A stretch of DNA of 5,410 bases from an uncultured Clostridia bacterium (lineage in GTDB: Bacteria; Bacillota; Clostridia; TANB77; CAG-508): contig CALXAW010000087.1 of NCBI GenBank assembly GCA_944386375.1, forward strand, positions 1 to 5,410, in the 5' to 3' direction. The notes under the pieces were generated by a model. It was not told where the DNA came from, ran no database searches, and was given only the letters and a program-made list of their open reading frames with translations. Made by a program: the position numbers and the translations under genes. Positions 4,217 through 5,410 of the stretch are shown piece after piece. The first letter of the stretch is position 1; each line of letters starts with the position of its first letter.

Positions 4217-5410
4217 ATGGCAAGCTGTTTAGGAATGTATATAGAAAACAATATAATTAAATATGCAAAAGTTTCTAAAGATCGTAGTGGTACAAAAGTT
4301 GAATCTTTTGGAATTAAATTTTACGAAAAATTAGGGCAAGGTATAAAACAAATAGTAGAAGAAACATATAGCTATAAAACACCAATAAGTATTAACTTAT
4401 CAAACGAAATGTACACATATTTTGAAATGTTTTCTTTACTTGGAAAAAATTATCTTCCAAAGGCCATAAAAACAGAATTTGACTCTTATTGCGTAGAAAA
4501 AGGATATAATCCAAATGTATTTGAAACAAGATATGCGGTAGTAGATGACTTACAAGACAAAGACAAAGTTAAGGTAATAAATATTAGTGCAAACAGAATA
4601 GAACTAAATAGAAATACACAAGAATTTGAAAGTTATAGAGTATCTAATATAACACCATTATCAATGTGTATAACAAATTTAATAGACTTTAAGCCTAAAC
4701 AAAATGCATTAATAGTCAACATGGAAGAAAAAACAACAATAACAACAGTAATAGACCAAAACATATATCAAATAGACGAACTAGACGAAGGTAGTGGAGA
4801 TGTATTAAGCAAAATAGACAGAAAAGAAAATTCATTATCTAAGTCTTATGAAGCATGTAAAAACACAACAATATATACTGCAGAAGGACAAGACTTAGGA
4901 GAAGAACAAAACTATTTAGAAGATATTATGCCAACTTTATATAACATAGTAGGGAAAGTTAAAAAAACAATAAACGAAAGTTTAGCAGCAATAAAAACAG
5001 TATATATAACAGGAACACTTGCTACTATAAATAATGTTGACTTGTATTTTCAAGAATACTTGCCAGAAGTTAGTTGTAAAATATTAAAACCTTATTTTAT
5101 AAAAAGCAACATAAAAGGAATAAGTGTAAAAGACTATATAGAGGTTAATTCTGCAATATCACTTGCATTGCAAGGACTTGGCGAAGGAGTTACAGGAATG
5201 AACTTCCAAAAGCAAGGCTTTTTAGACAAATTACCTGCATGGATGAAACTAGATGCAGGAGGGGCAAGCGATGTTTCTGGAAAGAGACCAGCAGGAAAGA
5301 AAAATTGGCTAACAATAGACTTTGGTGAAAAGTTAAGTCCAATTGAAAAACGACTAATAAGTGGTGCAGTTACATTAGTAATACTAATATTAATTTATGG
5401 AACATTTTCA
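4217..5410 (+). CDS. PilM-like pilus assembly protein, probably a PilM-PilN fusion (3' end missing)
   Basis: The frame is open for 398 codons from ATG 4217 (AAAGGAG six bases upstream) to the window edge without a stop. It fits the actin-like PilM fold of type IV pilus and type II secretion platforms: an opening strand CLGMYIENNIIKYAKV (4-19), a second subdomain start ALIVNMEEKTTITTVIDQNI (164-183), VYITGTLATINNVDLYFQEY (262-281) at the place of the GGG nucleotide loop, and a closing VNSAISLALQGLG near 315-327. A polar linker follows, then a hydrophobic helix from about residue 382 (SGAVTLVILILIYG) cut by the edge. PilM alone is about 350 residues and soluble, while PilN begins with a short cytoplasmic tail and one membrane helix, so a PilMN fusion as in C. 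difficile is likely. Glycines of the usual actin-like motifs are replaced. Neighbouring pilO, pilB or pilC genes would lie to the right. Family assignment is from pattern, not a search. Confidence 0.7.
   Translation, partial: MASCLGMYIENNIIKYAKVSKDRSGTKVESFGIKFYEKLGQGIKQIVEETYSYKTPISINLSNEMYTYFEMFSLLGKNYLPKAIKTEFDSYCVEKGYNPNVFETRYAVVDDLQDKDKVKVINISANRIELNRNTQEFESYRVSNITPLSMCITNLIDFKPKQNALIVNMEEKTTITTVIDQNIYQIDELDEGSGDVLSKIDRKENSLSKSYEACKNTTIYTAEGQDLGEEQNYLEDIMPTLYNIVGKVKKTINESLAAIKTVYITGTLATINNVDLYFQEYLPEVSCKILKPYFIKSNIKGISVKDYIEVNSAISLALQGLGEGVTGMNFQKQGFLDKLPAWMKLDAGGASDVSGKRPAGKKNWLTIDFGEKLSPIEKRLISGAVTLVILILIYGTFS

Overview
The window is AT-rich DNA from a spore-forming Firmicute of the Clostridia type. 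This is shown by a compact spoVAC-spoVAD-spoVAEb operon (the short clostridial form, with no spoVAA, spoVAB or spoVAF in the window), strong AGGAGG-type ribosome binding sites and A/T-ending codons. A PilM-PilN-like fused pilus gene resembles the arrangement known from Clostridioides difficile. The species cannot be named from this sequence.

Layout from left to right. (1) Bases 1-196, plus strand: the last 64 codons of ribosomal protein L20 (rplT). (2) Bases 180-213: a 15-bp hairpin with A and T tracts that looks like a terminator for both converging transcripts; it contains the stop codons of both neighbours. (3) Bases 202-2350, minus strand: a four-gene operon read leftwards, dodecin-family protein > SpoVAC > SpoVAD > SpoVAEb, with a likely forespore (sigma-G-like) promoter at 2385-2413. 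(4) Bases 2351-2655: a non-coding interval with two abutting divergent promoters, a lone copy of a 10-base motif, and a 121-base imperfect palindromic element (2519-2639) lying in the presumed rsmB leader. (5) Bases 2656-3996, plus strand: RsmB, the 16S rRNA m5C967 methyltransferase. (6) Bases 3997-4216: a non-coding interval with four WTTACA hexamers at an exact 11-bp period, then a good vegetative promoter and an unstructured leader. (7) Bases 4217 to the right edge, plus strand: a PilM-like protein running into a transmembrane helix where the window stops, probably a PilM-PilN fusion.

How the parts work together. SpoVAC, SpoVAD and SpoVAEb move dipicolinic acid (DPA) from the mother cell into the forespore; SpoVAD is the soluble DPA-binding subunit and the other two are membrane subunits of one family. 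A dodecin placed first under the same promoter would be made in the forespore too, which suggests but does not prove a spore role. RsmB and L20 are ribosome housekeeping genes. The last gene starts a pilus assembly or secretion locus and appears to have its own promoter and operator array.

Most worth a second look: the palindromic element before rsmB, the four-hexamer operator-like array, the dodecin in the spoVA operon with its altered flavin pocket, and the PilM-like protein with an eroded nucleotide site. The window does not by itself demonstrate a wholly new system.
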